Positions 1 to 11,100 of a stretch of DNA of 64,000 nucleotides are shown piece after piece (position 1 is the first letter of the stretch; each line of letters begins with the position of its first letter). A program made the translations under genes and the position numbers. Where the stretch lies: contig CANTFL010000363.1 of the NCBI GenBank assembly GCA_947650285.1, positions 248,001 through 312,000 on the forward strand, in the 5' to 3' direction. This DNA is from Hyaloperonospora brassicae. Its lineage: Eukaryota; Oomycota; Peronosporomycetes; Peronosporales; Peronosporaceae. The notes under the pieces were generated by a model. That model saw only the letters and a program-made list of their open reading frames with translations, had not been told where the DNA came from and did no database searches.

Positions 1-696
1 GCTTCGTGAACATGGCGAAGCACAGCTGGCAGCACGCGCTGTCGTCGTCCTCGCGCCACGCCACGTCGTACTTGACGCTCGGGCGCGCGCCCGCCGACGC
101 GTCCAAGCGCTCGGACGCGCGCGTGAAGCTCTGCGACATGCGCGAGAACGCGCCCCCGGCCCCGCGCGGCCGCAGGTCCCTCGAGCCGGTGCTCGCGGCA
201 AAGTCCGCTCTGGCGTCGACGTCGAAGCGGTCGTCGCCGCCGCCGCGTCGGGACCGCGGGGACTCGTCGTCCGACAGCTCGTTGTCCGTGAACATACTGC
301 TGCAGCTGCTGGTGCAGCTGTCGAGCGCCGTTGTCGGTGGCGCAGTTGCTGCGGCGCCGGTCGCCGTTGACGCGCTGAGGGCCGCCACAGCAGTGGGGGA
401 GTAGTAGATGACCATCGGCCGCTTGCGGTCGCGCGACAACATGCGGCGGTGCGCGGGGCGGGGCGGCGGCTGCGACGCCGCGAGCGACTCGATGGCCGTC
501 GAGCTGCCACTGCTATTGTGGCTGTAGCTCGCGCTGTTGTAGCTACTGCTGAGGGCATTGCTGTGACTGTGGGGCTACTGCTGCTGCTCTTCTTGCCCTG
601 CAAGCGGCGAAAGAGCGACGACGACGACGACGACGTCTTGTCGACGCTGGCGGTGCGTTCCCTCCGCGAGTGCGAACCGGACGACGTGTGGCTCAT
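1..696 (-). CDS. FYVE zinc-finger protein, N-terminal part (partial; one apparent frameshift)
   Basis: Reading minus from an ATG at 696, the product begins MSHTSSGSHS and continues through serine-rich low-complexity sequence. The part nearest the window edge reads KYDVAWREDDDSACCQLCFA, followed by MFTK. A tryptophan followed by acidic residues and the first CxxC pair (CQLC) is how FYVE fingers of the oomycete protein families open, so the rest of the finger should lie beyond the left edge. FYVE fingers bind phosphatidylinositol 3-phosphate on endosomal membranes. The frame changes at the GGGG run 571-574: upstream and downstream segments are both Ser-rich and coding-like but differ in register by one base, with a stop just upstream in the second register. 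A homopolymer sequencing error or a real lesion would both explain this. The frame is open upstream of 696, so a longer N-terminus is possible. Long plus-strand ORFs over this stretch are shadows. Confidence 0.68.
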   Translation of the reverse strand, partial: MSHTSSGSHSRRERTASVDKTSSSSSSLFRRLQGKKSSSSSPTVTAMPSAVATTARATATIAVAARRPSSRSRRRSRRPAPRTAACCRATASGRWSSTTPPLLWRPSARQRRPAPQQLRHRQRRSTAAPAAAAVCSRTTSCRTTSPRGPDAAAATTASTSTPERTLPRAPARGTCGRAGPGARSRACRRASRARPSAWTRRRARARASSTTWRGARTTTARAASCASPCSRS

Positions 697-879
697 GAGC
701 GCGTGCGGGGCGGACGAAGAGCAGGAGAGCAGGCAGAGACGAGGAGGGGCTGGAGAGGCGACGGACGAGTCGCCACGACCGCCAGCCGCTGTGGCTCGGG
801 ACGGGACGCGTCGAAGTGGCGCGGGGGACCAGCGCGTGCAGCGTGGCGGATTCGATTGTGGGGCAGAGGGCCGTCGAAC

Positions 880-881
<2 letters not shown>

Positions 882-915
<34 letters not shown>

Positions 916-930
916 ACGGACGGACGGACT
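882..930. repeat. (GAC)n then (GGAC)n simple repeat
   Basis: A GAC triplet run (about 883-913) passes into a GGAC tetranucleotide run to 930. It lies upstream of the likely FYVE ATG but inside the frame open upstream of it, so part could be coding (Ser or Arg runs) if translation starts further out. Confidence 0.85.
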
Positions 931-1142
931 GACTCCCTGGCGCGGCCAGTAGTGTGCGTTATTGGTGTGCGTGGTGTTTATTGATGGGCCGACCGACGAG
1001 CGTACGGCGACTGGAGCAGCCCTCGCAATGTCTCAACTTTCTTGCCCGATCGTTGAGCCTTTTTGCCTATTTCAGCACGACGCGACGAGTGATACACCGG
1101 AGAGTGTCGTAGATCGGCTTTCACAGGTCGATCGATGACTAA

Positions 1143-1185
1143 CCCACACACACACATGCACATGCACACACACACATGCACAGAC
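1143..1185. repeat. CA-rich dinucleotide repeat
   Basis: Alternating CA units interrupted by ATGCA. Non-coding on both strands as far as I can tell. Confidence 0.8.
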
Positions 1186-2485
1186 CGACACGAGTCATTG
1201 TAAACTCGGGCCCTGCGTTTCCCCGCCTGCAATTTAGAATCGCAAAGTTGCGTACAGTTCAAATGAGTTGTTCTTGTGACAAACTGGCGATGTCCATTGA
1301 TGTTCCGTGACCTTCGAGATCGAAGCACCGGCATCGACTTCGCTTCCGTGCCGCTTCGAGGGCGTTGCGTCGGTGGCAGTCTAATGGAGGCACCAGGAGA
1401 GAGCTCGCGATGCTACTTGCTCGTGTCGGGCCAACGACAGTTCGATGGATCTGTCTGTGCCTCCCAATGCTCAAGCCCAAATTTCACGCTTTGCATTGCT
1501 GCCCGTATAATGGACAAATCGCTACTGAAGACGGAAACGTGCGGTGGATGACGCGCATCTAATCGGCAGTCCTTTCGCTTGCATACGGGGCTCACGGACA
1601 GCATCAGCAGCTGCCGTACTGATGGTCAAGGACGTGAGGCAGCACCTGTGTGGTCGTGGGCAATTCGGAGCGGTGCGTCACGCACACTTGGCGTCGAGCT
1701 TGACTCAGCTGGTACGATATCGAGGCTGCCATGACACTCGCCTCTCCACTGCGATCGTTGTCCTACTTTTGCCTCTATAGCGCGGACGCACTTGATGGGC
1801 GCTGTGCGGACGAACGTCGAGTTTCGTGACGAAAGTTTGACGACGGGCTCGTGCACCGGTTGTTGTTCCAGCGGGGAATTACAAACGTTTGCCGCTACGA
1901 TTGTACGCTCTTTGGACAAAGTTGGTGACAAGCTGAGCGAACGTCCTGACCGCCCAAAGCGATCGTCAGTCGCTCAAGTCCACCCCTGCACGGAACAGGC
2001 GTCAAGTCCTTGCACATAGACGTTGTGTCCTTCGTCGGTGCTACTATCGCCTTGAACGAACAACGTTTGCGCTAGAAAGCTGGGGCGGTCTGGACATAGA
2101 GCACAGAAGAGGGTATAGCTGTGGAAAATCCATCCGGACGTCAAGTACCGCTGCCGGGTCTACCGACGTCACACTCTGTGACGTGGGGAGAACCGGTTCA
2201 ACTGTAAAGGCACCTCTCCACCTCGGCAATCCTCGGCGTCGCCGAACGTTGGCTCGTCAAGTGCAACAGGGTCCCCTTGGACGAGACAACTTGTATTTCA
2301 ACCACCTCTTACGGGTAAATTCCTATGCATATTATGTTTTTCCGCAATTTAAAAGCACGCCCAACAGACTCGACCCAGACCCATTCCTTGTCCAGGCCAG
2401 AGCCTCTATCACCCTACACACAAAGGCGTGGCCCAACCTTCCGCCCATTCATCCACCCACCACCACTCACCATCTTGCTACCTAC

Positions 2486-5094
2486 TTACATCTCAAAGGT
2501 GAACTCGCTAACGACAGGGAAGTGGTCCGACAGGTTGTACTGGGGTTGCCCCCGCCACTCCCATGGCGTCACCGTACTCAGTGGCTGGACCCAGCTCGAA
2601 GCGGTCTTTGGCTGGCGGTGACTGCGCGAGTAGAGAATGTAGTCCAGCAGCTCGAGGCTCCCGTCCGAGCTCAAGCCGTCGGCGGCCAAAGCATTCACGC
2701 GCGGGTCAAAGCTGTGCTTGCGCAAGTGCTTGAAGTCCCCCACTGTCTTCTTCTCCATATCCGCACCCGACGCATGATTGCCAAGTCTCCGCGACTGCAC
2801 GTCCGACGGATCCTTGGCGTCGAAAATGTCCAACATCTCGTCGTACTCGCCGTTCGTCTTGTTCAGCCAGTAATCGACGTTCAGGTCTCCCACAATCAAC
2901 ACGGCGTCGTTCACTTCATCAATGTCCATTGCACGCATAAAGTTCGCGACCAAATCCATCTGCGTCTTGCGCATTGTTCGCGAAAACGGGTCGTTCCACG
3001 CCTGCAAGTGGGTCGAAAACACGTGCACCAGCAGCCCGTCCTTCAAGATCTTGCAATACAATACGCCCTTGTCCGCCAACTTATCGGCACCAGCACAAGC
3101 ACTTTCAAACAGTTTCACTCGCACGCTCAATATCGGATACTTGCTCGCCAGCAACACGCCTCCATTCAGCAGCTTGCGCATGTTGGACTTCTTCATGCGC
3201 TTGTGGCCTACCGTCGGCGAGAAAAAAAGTAGCCAGCCTCCGACATCTTGTTCAGCAGCGTATCACGTGCGCGGTGGTCAAAGCACTCTGTCAAGACCCA
3301 GATATCACACGGGGGCAGTATATCGCCAATCATACGTGCCCGCGTATTCTTCTTCGGCGAACAACTCGTGAACGCGCTCACTTTGCGAGGCATCATCCAC
3401 ACGTTGTACGTGCCCACGCTCACACTCACCCGGCGCTTTTCCAAATGGGCCAAAAATCGGGTCGACTCCTTCGCCAAACACTTGAGATCGCCATCTTCAC
3501 GTAGCGGCACGATCGTCGTCAGTGTTGCCTCTGTCGTTAAGTACAGGTCGCTGTCCTTGTAGTACTCACGAGGACGAATGCCGCAGGCACGACCGTTGAA
3601 ATTGGAAATCAGCGACATGGGCTGTCCCCAGCGCAGGTACTCGTCGCCCGGTGCCACAGGTTGATGATAGTTGCTGCCGGACGTCTGGTGCCGAACTGGC
3701 TCGACAGTCGCGACGTAATACTTGCCAGAAGGATTGCTGAACGACATGTTGGGCAGGTCCTTCATCAACACTTTCTGGCGCCGTCTCAGCTCCTGACGCT
3801 CGCGCTGACGGTCGCGCTGTTGCATAAGAGTGTCGGATAGGTCCGACACCATGTTCATATAGGACTCTGAAATAGACCGACAAAATGCTTGGGAACTCGA
3901 GCCGTGAGAACCTGGAGCTGACGACACTGACGAGCGGTGACGACCACGACGGGACGATACAGTGGGTGCGTCAGCGTTGTCGACAGCAGCCGCGTCAGTC
4001 GAAGTCCGACGTGAACTGTCGCCGCGTTCGTATGCCAGCGGTTGTGATCGTGGCTGGTCGCAGCTGCGACGCTGAGCACGATCCTGACTCGAGCGCACCG
4101 ACGGTTGCTGCATGCAGCTCCGCGAACGCGGCTTCGACGAGCCGTTTGAGATACTCTGCAGCTTTTTGCCTCGCGGGTAACTCGTTTGCACGTGCACTTG
4201 CCGCTGGCTTCGCGGCTGTCCTCGGTCCTGACTTTGGTCAGCCAGATCCATCATCACATCTGCTTGGTCTACAGACACAGTCAGTGCCTCATCATCCACA
4301 CCAGTCTCTTCATTCGGTAGATCGTCTGTCATCGTTGCGTCGGCAATCTCAGCTGTCGACTGGCCTGCGTCTCGACTGGCATTGCTGCTGAGCTGACTCA
4401 ATGCCATCGACGCCGTCGACGGCGGTTGCGGTCTCGTTCTCTTGGCCGAGCTCAGCGACACGGCCGGCTCCTCCATCGCCACGAGACTCGTGCGCACTTG
4501 GCGGTGGAAGGCCAAATTCACGGGCGGTTTACTGATCGTCACTGCCCCTTTGTGCGTCAAGTACTTGATCGCGCGGCCTGTTTCCGCGTGGACTACGACC
4601 AGCGGCGTCCCGAACTTCACGGGCAGTCCCACGCTCGAAAAGACCAGCTGCTGCTTCTTCGGGTCAAACTCAAAGAGTCGAAAGGCCACCGAGCCATGCG
4701 CGGCCTTGGAGCCCCCGACCGGGTACCCCGGCTCTCCCGCCACACTGTTGCCCGTCGTCGTGTGGCTCAAAGTCGCAGCCGACTGCTTCTCTCGCCGTCC
4801 GCGCTCTGCTCTGATTGGCGGGACGGCGTCTGCTGCCGTCGGAGCCGCTGCGCACCCGTCTTCGTTGTAGATCTCGTCGCCAAAGAGCGCCGCGTACCGC
4901 TTGCGGAAGAGCCCTTTGCGCCACACGAAGAAGCCCGCAATGCCCATGAGGCCGCACGTGGCCACTGTCGACGTGGCCAAGAGCGCCATCTGCTGGTACG
5001 TCAAGTTGAACTTGCGCGTAAGCGCCAGGAGCTGTCCGTCGCAGAGAAACGCCAGGCGGTCGCCGTAGCAAATGTACTCATCCAGTTCGGCCAT
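2486..5094 (-). CDS. Membrane-anchored neutral sphingomyelinase-like phosphodiesterase (EEP fold); apparent frameshift
   Basis: The likely start is the ATG at 5094 (MAELDEYICYGD); an in-frame GTG lies 9 bases upstream. Residues about 36-58 form one hydrophobic segment (MALLATSTVATCGLMGIAGF...) followed by basic RKGLFRKR, a signal-anchor pattern. A long Ser/Arg/Gln-rich region precedes an endonuclease/exonuclease/phosphatase fold of the sphingomyelinase C subgroup: SVGTYNVWMMPR near 557, DIWVLTECFD with the metal-binding Glu near 604, then NGGVLLASKYPI, HVFSTHLQAW, VGDLNVDYW, LLDYILYSR and LSDHFPVVSEF. These match the metal and catalytic Asn, Glu, His, Asp/Asn and Asp-His positions of the family, which hydrolyses sphingomyelin to ceramide and phosphocholine. 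The frame breaks in the seven-A run 3222-3228 (plus strand): a stop falls at 3208-3210 in the first register and the second continues at once, so all domain motifs survive across the break. An assembly indel is more likely than a dead gene. The stop is TAA at 2488-2486. The inositol phosphosphingolipid phospholipase branch is an alternative. Confidence 0.8.
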
Positions 5095-5365
5095 CGCACA
5101 CACTGCAGAGAGAGAGAGAGAGGGGAAGCGATACTTAGCGACAGTAGAGCGAGAGGGGAAAAGCTGTAGAGCTACTTACGTTCGCTCTTGCCGCGGGGCG
5201 GACGGCGGCGGCTGCTGGGGAAGAGCGGGAGGTCGTCTGCGTGCTGCGCGTCCGGCATGACGTCGTCGCTCGACTGTCTCGTGCGCGACGTGACAACGTG
5301 ACGACGGGCCCCGAGGCGCTCAGGTGTACGTGTCGTCTCGTGTGGGCGCCACGAGAGACGTTCGG

Positions 5366-5442
5366 AACTGACTGACTGACTGACTGACCGAAAGACTGAC
5401 CGAGTGACCGAAAGACTGACCGAAAGACTGAGTGAGGTGACT
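5366..5442. repeat. (TGAC)n array grading into a CGAAAGACTGAC repeat
   Basis: Five to six TGAC units are followed by about four copies of a 12-base CGAAAGACTGAC-like unit with small variations. It sits about 280 bases upstream of the sphingomyelinase-like start. Confidence 0.85.
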
Positions 5443-6562
5443 GACGCCTGGCGAACTGTCTTTTACGCTTACAGACTCAGCCACCGACTCCGCCACCCAC
5501 GATCCAGTCGAGTGTCGCACGCCTGGACCGGGCAGATGGTAAACTGCATCTTTGGATTGGTCGGGGAAAGAGTCGTGGACTCGTACTTTACACGAGCTCC
5601 TACGCGAACGAGGAGGGACGACCCGTCTCGTGGGCTATCTCTCTCTCTCGAGAGAGAGAGATACTGCACAAGCGCTCGTGCCACGCCGTCGGCACTAATG
5701 CGACCTGTTTCTGTGTCTGTCGCTTCGCCACATGGTTGGCGAAAGTAATGGCCGTGACGACATCTACGCGTTGCGCTTGTCACACTCGATTGCGTAGCGA
5801 GAGCATAGACTCACTCCCACGTGGCACAAGTGCACGAGCAAGTGCGATGTATTCGGCCTAGAAGGACAGTGCTGGCACTCGCGTGTCGTGGCGGCCGCAC
5901 GATAGTTTGCTCGTCAAGAGATTGGTCTGCCATCGCGTTGCTTTCGCACAACTTTCTACGGTAGTGTCCCTGCCTGATCGCATGGCTGGCTGGACAGAAT
6001 GCAGCAGGAGCAAACGTCGCGAGAACACTGTTTGGCTCAAGTCTCGTGAACATTGCGGGAGTCATCTTCCATGCCTGCCGTTCTTGAGACGGCCCGACAA
6101 ACACGTATATGGCGTAGCTAGCAATACGCGCAAACTGCTGAGTTAGTTACAACACATTCGTCGATTCTTTCTTACTACGCAATGACGTCTGCGCAGTGTT
6201 TCTTGAGTTCAATAGAGAGATTTATGCCGTGTTCTTGAGTTTACTAGAGCGTCGTGCGCCTGTGCGGCATCAGGTGCACCCTTGTAGGGTGGGTGGCAGC
6301 GTGCAGGTCGGAAAGCTTGTGCCGGCCGTTACAGACCGCAATAACTTACCCACCCAAGTGACGTTTTGACGGCATTGTGGCAGTTGCGAGCGAGATACGT
6401 TCCACGTGAGCTTCCCGGTCAGACGCCTTCCTCCGCATTGAAACGTCAAGCAAGAGGCAGTTTGCTTACGATCTATCGATAGCTTGGTCCGGTTCAGGGC
6501 TGCGTCGTCGCCCATCCTCGTTTAGTGGCTCTTTTGCTTTGTCAATAGGGTCAGTCCATGCC

Positions 6563-6697
6563 TCGCCGAGGCTGCTTGCAAGTGTAACGTTCATACCCTT
6601 CTGTGGTCAATTAGTGAGACGTATCATCGCCGAGGCTGCTTGCAAGTGTAACGTTCATACCCTTCTGTGGTCAATTAGTGAGACGTATCGTCGCCGA
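6563..6697. repeat. 64-bp direct tandem duplication
   Basis: Unit 1 (6563-6626) and unit 2 (6627-6690) start with TCGCCGAGGCTGCTTGCAAG and run with the same sequence through the junction. A third partial copy begins TCGCCGA at 6691. Near identity suggests a recent duplication; 64 is not a multiple of three, so it is unlikely to lie in a coding frame. Confidence 0.9.
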
Positions 6698-7488
6698 TGT
6701 GACTTGCGTCACACCAATGATCACGACCGATCATTTGCGCTTTCAGAAGAATCTGCGTGGCCCTTCCGACTCGGTCCGCTATTGTCGAGAGCCATTCACG
6801 CAGGCATGCATGTCGTAGACAGAATTGCTACGTCACTAGCTGTGTCCGTGTGGTCATCAGTGCTGTCCTCGACCACTTGCGACTCTCCAGCCACTGATTG
6901 CAAGCAGCTGTCGTAGCAGTCTATCCCGATCAGCAGATCTCCACAGACCGTCAAGAGCCTCAATGACTAGAGCTACGAGAGGCGACAGGCCAAGTCCTGC
7001 ATGGACTCGCTATGTTATGTCCATTCAGTCCATGGCGAACACGTTGGCACGGACTGTTGCTATCCGCGATACAAAGCTACGTCTTCATCCTCAGTCGTCG
7101 TGGCAACGCCGTAGTGCACTTATTATGGCCACTGGTGGAAGTTACGCTAACCGCATTGACTGCAGAAGTATCAATGACAGACTCCGGTCTCAAGAATGCG
7201 CGGATTCTTTAGCGAAAAAAGGTGTGAGAGGCGCCAAGAAACATGTCTGTCGAGGAAAAGGCAGCCGTATCATTCTGAGTCGCTCGTGTACGCAGTGGAG
7301 GACAATTCCAGTGCGACACTTGTCACCGTACCGTCTGCGCTGTTTACAGGCCACGTCATAGGCTTGGTCCGCTGTGCAAGCCAGCCATTCGTCTGACTTT
7401 GTCGTACGAAGCGTAAAGCGGTCCCCATTGGTACACTGTCGTGTCACCATCTCCTGTATCGCGACAAGAAACAGCAGCACTTTTTTTG

Positions 7489-8049
7489 GAGGGATCCGCG
7501 CGGGTCCCTCCGAAACAGATCCTGAGTCCATTTTCTGGTCGACCACTTTCAAATATTTTTTTTCACGGTTCAGCTCACGCCCGTCTTTTCTTACCCCCTT
7601 CGGGGGCGGCCACTTCGGACGGATTCCTCCCTAGAGGAGCCGAGGGGTGTAAGATCGGCCTCGAGCAAGCTGCACTCGCAGTCTCAGGTGTGGGCGCAGT
7701 GGACCGGCGGGTCGCGCAAGCGGCCGACGGGAATCACCATGGCAGATGGATGAGCTCTTCGGGGAGATACTACGGCGGGTTGGCGTTCCCCACGCCTTGC
7801 AGTTCCTTCAGTGACCGCCCTCCACGTCAAGGGGTCGCGCAAGCGGTCTAAACAGGGCAGCTGCCACGAACGGCAGCCTATTCCGCGTCGCGCGCTGCTG
7901 CTTCGGCGGTTAGCACGAATGGTCCGATTGGTCGCATCAGCGGTCACGAAAGGTCGATCCCGGCTTGGGACGGATGGTCTGTGACCGTCGCTGCCCTTGC
8001 CCCGGCTCTTTGGAGCACGCACGGATTAGTCCCGGTTTCCGGGACATCC
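7489..8049 (-). repeat. Possible short non-autonomous retroelement or structured repeat
   Basis: A GC-rich island in which both ends fold. On minus it opens with a hairpin at 8049-8023 (GTCCCGG/CCGGGAC, three-base loop, extended by GGAT/ATCC after a two-base bulge). It contains two copies of a CCGCTTGCGCGACCC-type direct repeat near 7710 and 7832, then a CCCCCGAAGGGGG hairpin near 7595, an A8 run near 7563, a GGAGGG...CCCTCC hairpin (7488-7511) and an A7 run at 7487-7481. Structured RNA followed by an A tail would fit a SINE-like unit. I did not find A/B-box promoter elements, and one end is uncertain. A 112-codon minus ORF (8022-7684) shows no recognisable domain. Confidence 0.3.
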
Positions 8050-8075
8050 TTACAGTCATAGTCATAGTCGTTAAT

Positions 8076-8091
8076 TGTTCGAAATAATGGA
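8076..8091. repeat. Target-site duplication, 3' side of the LINE
   Basis: TGTTCGAAATAATGGA, identical over 16 bases to 17049-17064 and differing at the next base on both sides. It directly adjoins the 3' end of the minus-strand LINE. Confidence 0.9.
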
Positions 8092-8125
8092 GAGAGAGAT
8101 TTCATGACTGTCTATTAACACGTGA

Positions 8126-11100
8126 TTATGTACAAGATGTCTGAAAGCTCCTGAGCCAGGAAATCAAGTCCGGATCCGGAAGAGTTTCGTGACTATGACC
8201 CAGAGAAACCTCGATGTCTCGAGGTGCTTGGGTAAAAAGTTCGATGCCGGCGTGCAAGAGAGCCCCTTGCACGACAGTACTAATACCGCGATGTTCACGT
8301 TTGGCCAGCGCTAGGAGTTGGCGTATCCCTGACTCCCATAAACGGGTTACACTTTGCGATGTCGTAGTCAGGACTCCCCTGAATACCGCATCGTTTCGCT
8401 CCTGCCATAAGTGGGTGAGGCACATGGTACTCATAAGAAACCAAATCCGTTTCCAGACGTGGACTCCTGCCTCGACGTCTTCCATGAACCGTTTGAGCAA
8501 CCGTTGTCTCAACCGTGGTGAGATAGCTGGGGCTTGACGATTGGCACTGCCAAGATATTGGCAAGTACCAAATCGGTCTGCCGCAGTTTCACCGGTCCAA
8601 TGACCGATTAATTTTGCCCAACACGCACGCGCCTTCGGGCAATCCCAGAATATATGGGCCTGTGTTTCTTGAATCCCTCGACATGCTTGATGTACGCGAC
8701 AACTATTGTCGTCTTTGCGATTTTCATGGTAAAGGTTGAGTTGCATGGTTGCTATACGATAGCAAGTCCACACCTGGTATTCTGTGAGCCCATGTGCATG
8801 GTCCCAAACTTGAGACGGACGCTGGTGCGCTACAGCTCGCTGCCATGTGTCCGTTCTGGTGGCAGCTTCCAGACGCTGCAGCAGTGGACGTAATGCCACA
8901 GAAAGCTGACGTTTGTGAAGCTTAAATGACAGACGGGAGAGTGTTGTGCGAATGGATGCATTTGGCACCTCATCTGCGACCGCCCATGGAAATCGATGAT
9001 GTCGAGGATGAGCGTTAAACACTACGCCGTGCTGCTGGAGTTGTTCAAGCCATGTTGCCCTTTCCACTTCACGATCCGTCGCTAGTTCAGGAAGCCTTGT
9101 TGTAAAGAACCAACGAAACCCGTCGGCCGCCTGCGTCAGGTGAACCTGAGCTTCCTCTAGAACCTTGTGTCCCCTTCTCACTCCAGATATGCGACCCCGG
9201 CTTTCGGACGACCAGTCATAGTCATACCGAAAAGGAGGAGCGTGCCGAAGTGTCAACTGAGGCTGGAGCGCTAAATCAGTTCCGATCCGAAAAGGTGGGG
9301 ATGCCAGTAATATCGCAGTTGCCCATCGTCGTAGCTTGGGGTGCGAATGATTGGTGACGTGCTGTCCGGACAGTGGTATGCTGAAAACAAACTCGGACGG
9401 CCCCGTCCGTCTAATACGCAAGTCCGAGATGGTGCATGGTACGATCCGGTCATACGTATAGCCGAGCAACTGCCTGCCCCGTGCATCCCGGATATATGGA
9501 TTCTTGCTCCATCCAAGCGTCCCCCAAAATTGATGAATAGATTTCAAGTGGGGATCCGTGTGTGCTAATGCTTCAGGGAAAGTCGAGTAATACGACAGAA
9601 CCCATTCATCCTCTTCCCACCAGCTTCCTGCACCGGCGAGTAGAGTTGGTGTGTACGCACGTACCCGGTCTCCAAACAGGCTTAATTGGTCGTCTGTAGG
9701 CTCCAGGAGCTTGTCGATGTCCGCTATGAATGAGGTTTTGGCCGGCTTTGACAAAGAGGTTGACCACCCCCCTGACCGCGGCCGTTCGTGCAAAACAAGT
9801 GCTGAAGTAGTCGGCTGACCCTGATAAGCCCAAAAACGCCACGCTCCAAAATACTTGTCGTGAGCTTGCGTGAGCCACCGGAGAGCGTGTTTAGTGCGCT
9901 GTGTCTTAATAGCAACCTCGACCGAGACGAGCCCCACTCCCCCGGCCTTAGTCGGAGTAAAGAGGAGACCCGGATTGATCTTGTGACGACCCGCTTCTGT
10001 GGTGGTTGCGTGTGCCCACAGAAATTGTTTATACAAATTTTGTACGTCCCTGATCGCCCAGTCAGGAATTTCGAAAACCGCAGCCGTGAACAGGATTGCT
10101 GGTAGGATAATGGAATTTAAGACCATCACTCGATTTTCCACGCTTGAAGCAATCGTGGAAGCCGTGAACAATCGTCGTTGAAGCTTCCTGATGCGAAGCG
10201 CCCAATTACGATGTTGTAGGTCGCCTGTACCTACTTCATAGCCCAAGTACCGCACTGTGTCCACAGGTTGAAGTACTGATATGCCACAGAACGTCTGTAA
10301 GCGCACCCCTTTGTTGAGAAAAATCAGCTTACTCTTGGCCGGCTGAGCGACCAGCCCAGACAAATTTCCAAAATTAGAAACGACCCCGAGCGCCTGGTCA
10401 AGCTGACACGCTTTGTCCAGAAAAATCGTCGAGTCATCCACAAACGCTGAAAACGTGTGCCGACCCCCTGTGCCCCCTGGTACTGGAAGCCCTCGCAAGA
10501 CGGGCGATTGTTGTATCGCGATGCCCAGTATCTCCGCTACGATTAGAAAAAGCAAAGGGGCGAGAGGACAGCCTTGACGGATGCCCGACACCACTGGGAA
10601 TGGGTCGGATTGTTCTCCGTTGACTAAGAAGGTCGCCGTGGTTCCTGTATGAAGCCGACGGATTAGCTGTACGTATCGCTCAGAAAAGCCAAAATTCGTT
10701 AGAGCCTCGTAGAGAAATTCCCTGTCCACAGTGTCATAGGCTTTGCGAAAATCCAGCAAGAGAATGACTCTACTGTTCATGGCGGTCAGGGTGTCGTCCG
10801 TTGTAGCCGTCGCTAATTGAGAAAGCATCATCATCACTAATTTGTGCATCTGCCTGCCGTGGACGAAACCTTGCTGCGAATCTCCAATAATTGTGGGCAA
10901 TACACGTTGTAATCGGGTCGCTAAAACCTTGGTGAATATCTTGTAACTTGATTGGAGCAAGGCAATAGGTCGGTAGTCCATCGCATCCGCCGAATCACCT
11001 TTTTTCCTCAGTGGTATGATCAGGGCCTCGAGAAAAGAGGGTGGAGGATCCGCGCCGGTCAGAATCTCATTGCTAACCCTTACAAGAGCGGGGACCATCA

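Larger units (their letters stand above)
697..2485. other. Intergenic stretch between the FYVE and sphingomyelinase-like genes
   Basis: No ORF here resembles a protein I recognise, and the short ORFs on both strands have no domain, signal peptide or consistent composition. The stretch holds the GAC/GGAC repeat and the CA-rich repeat listed separately. The 3' flank of the sphingomyelinase-like gene (minus strand, below 2486) and the promoter of the FYVE gene (above 696) must fall within it. I see no clear core-promoter element. Confidence 0.6.
5095..7480. other. Non-coding stretch upstream of the sphingomyelinase-like gene
   Basis: This contains an AG tract (about 5106-5122) just upstream of the sphingomyelinase-like start, the TGAC array at 5366-5442, a GA/CT palindromic tract near 5639-5660 and the 64-bp duplication at 6563-6697. 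Several ORFs of 60-130 codons occur on both strands, but none shows a domain, signal peptide or sustained protein-like composition. One of them simply reads through the tandem duplication. Confidence 0.55.

Noticed and set aside
6..984. Plus-strand ORFs of 132, 167 and 104 codons over the left edge
   Set aside because: They are antisense shadows of the minus-strand FYVE gene; composition is driven by GAC and GC-rich repeats, and the minus reading gives a recognisable zinc finger start.
2183..5169. Long plus-strand ORFs (349 and 247 codons) across the sphingomyelinase-like gene
   Set aside because: No domains; the minus strand carries the full set of EEP motifs in order.
6539..6916. 125-codon plus ORF
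   Set aside because: Reads through the 64-bp duplication in two registers; no domain or conserved composition.
7190..7552. Overlapping plus and minus ORFs of 120-136 codons near 7.0-7.85 kb
   Set aside because: Mutually antisense, no motifs, and part lies in the hairpin-rich island.
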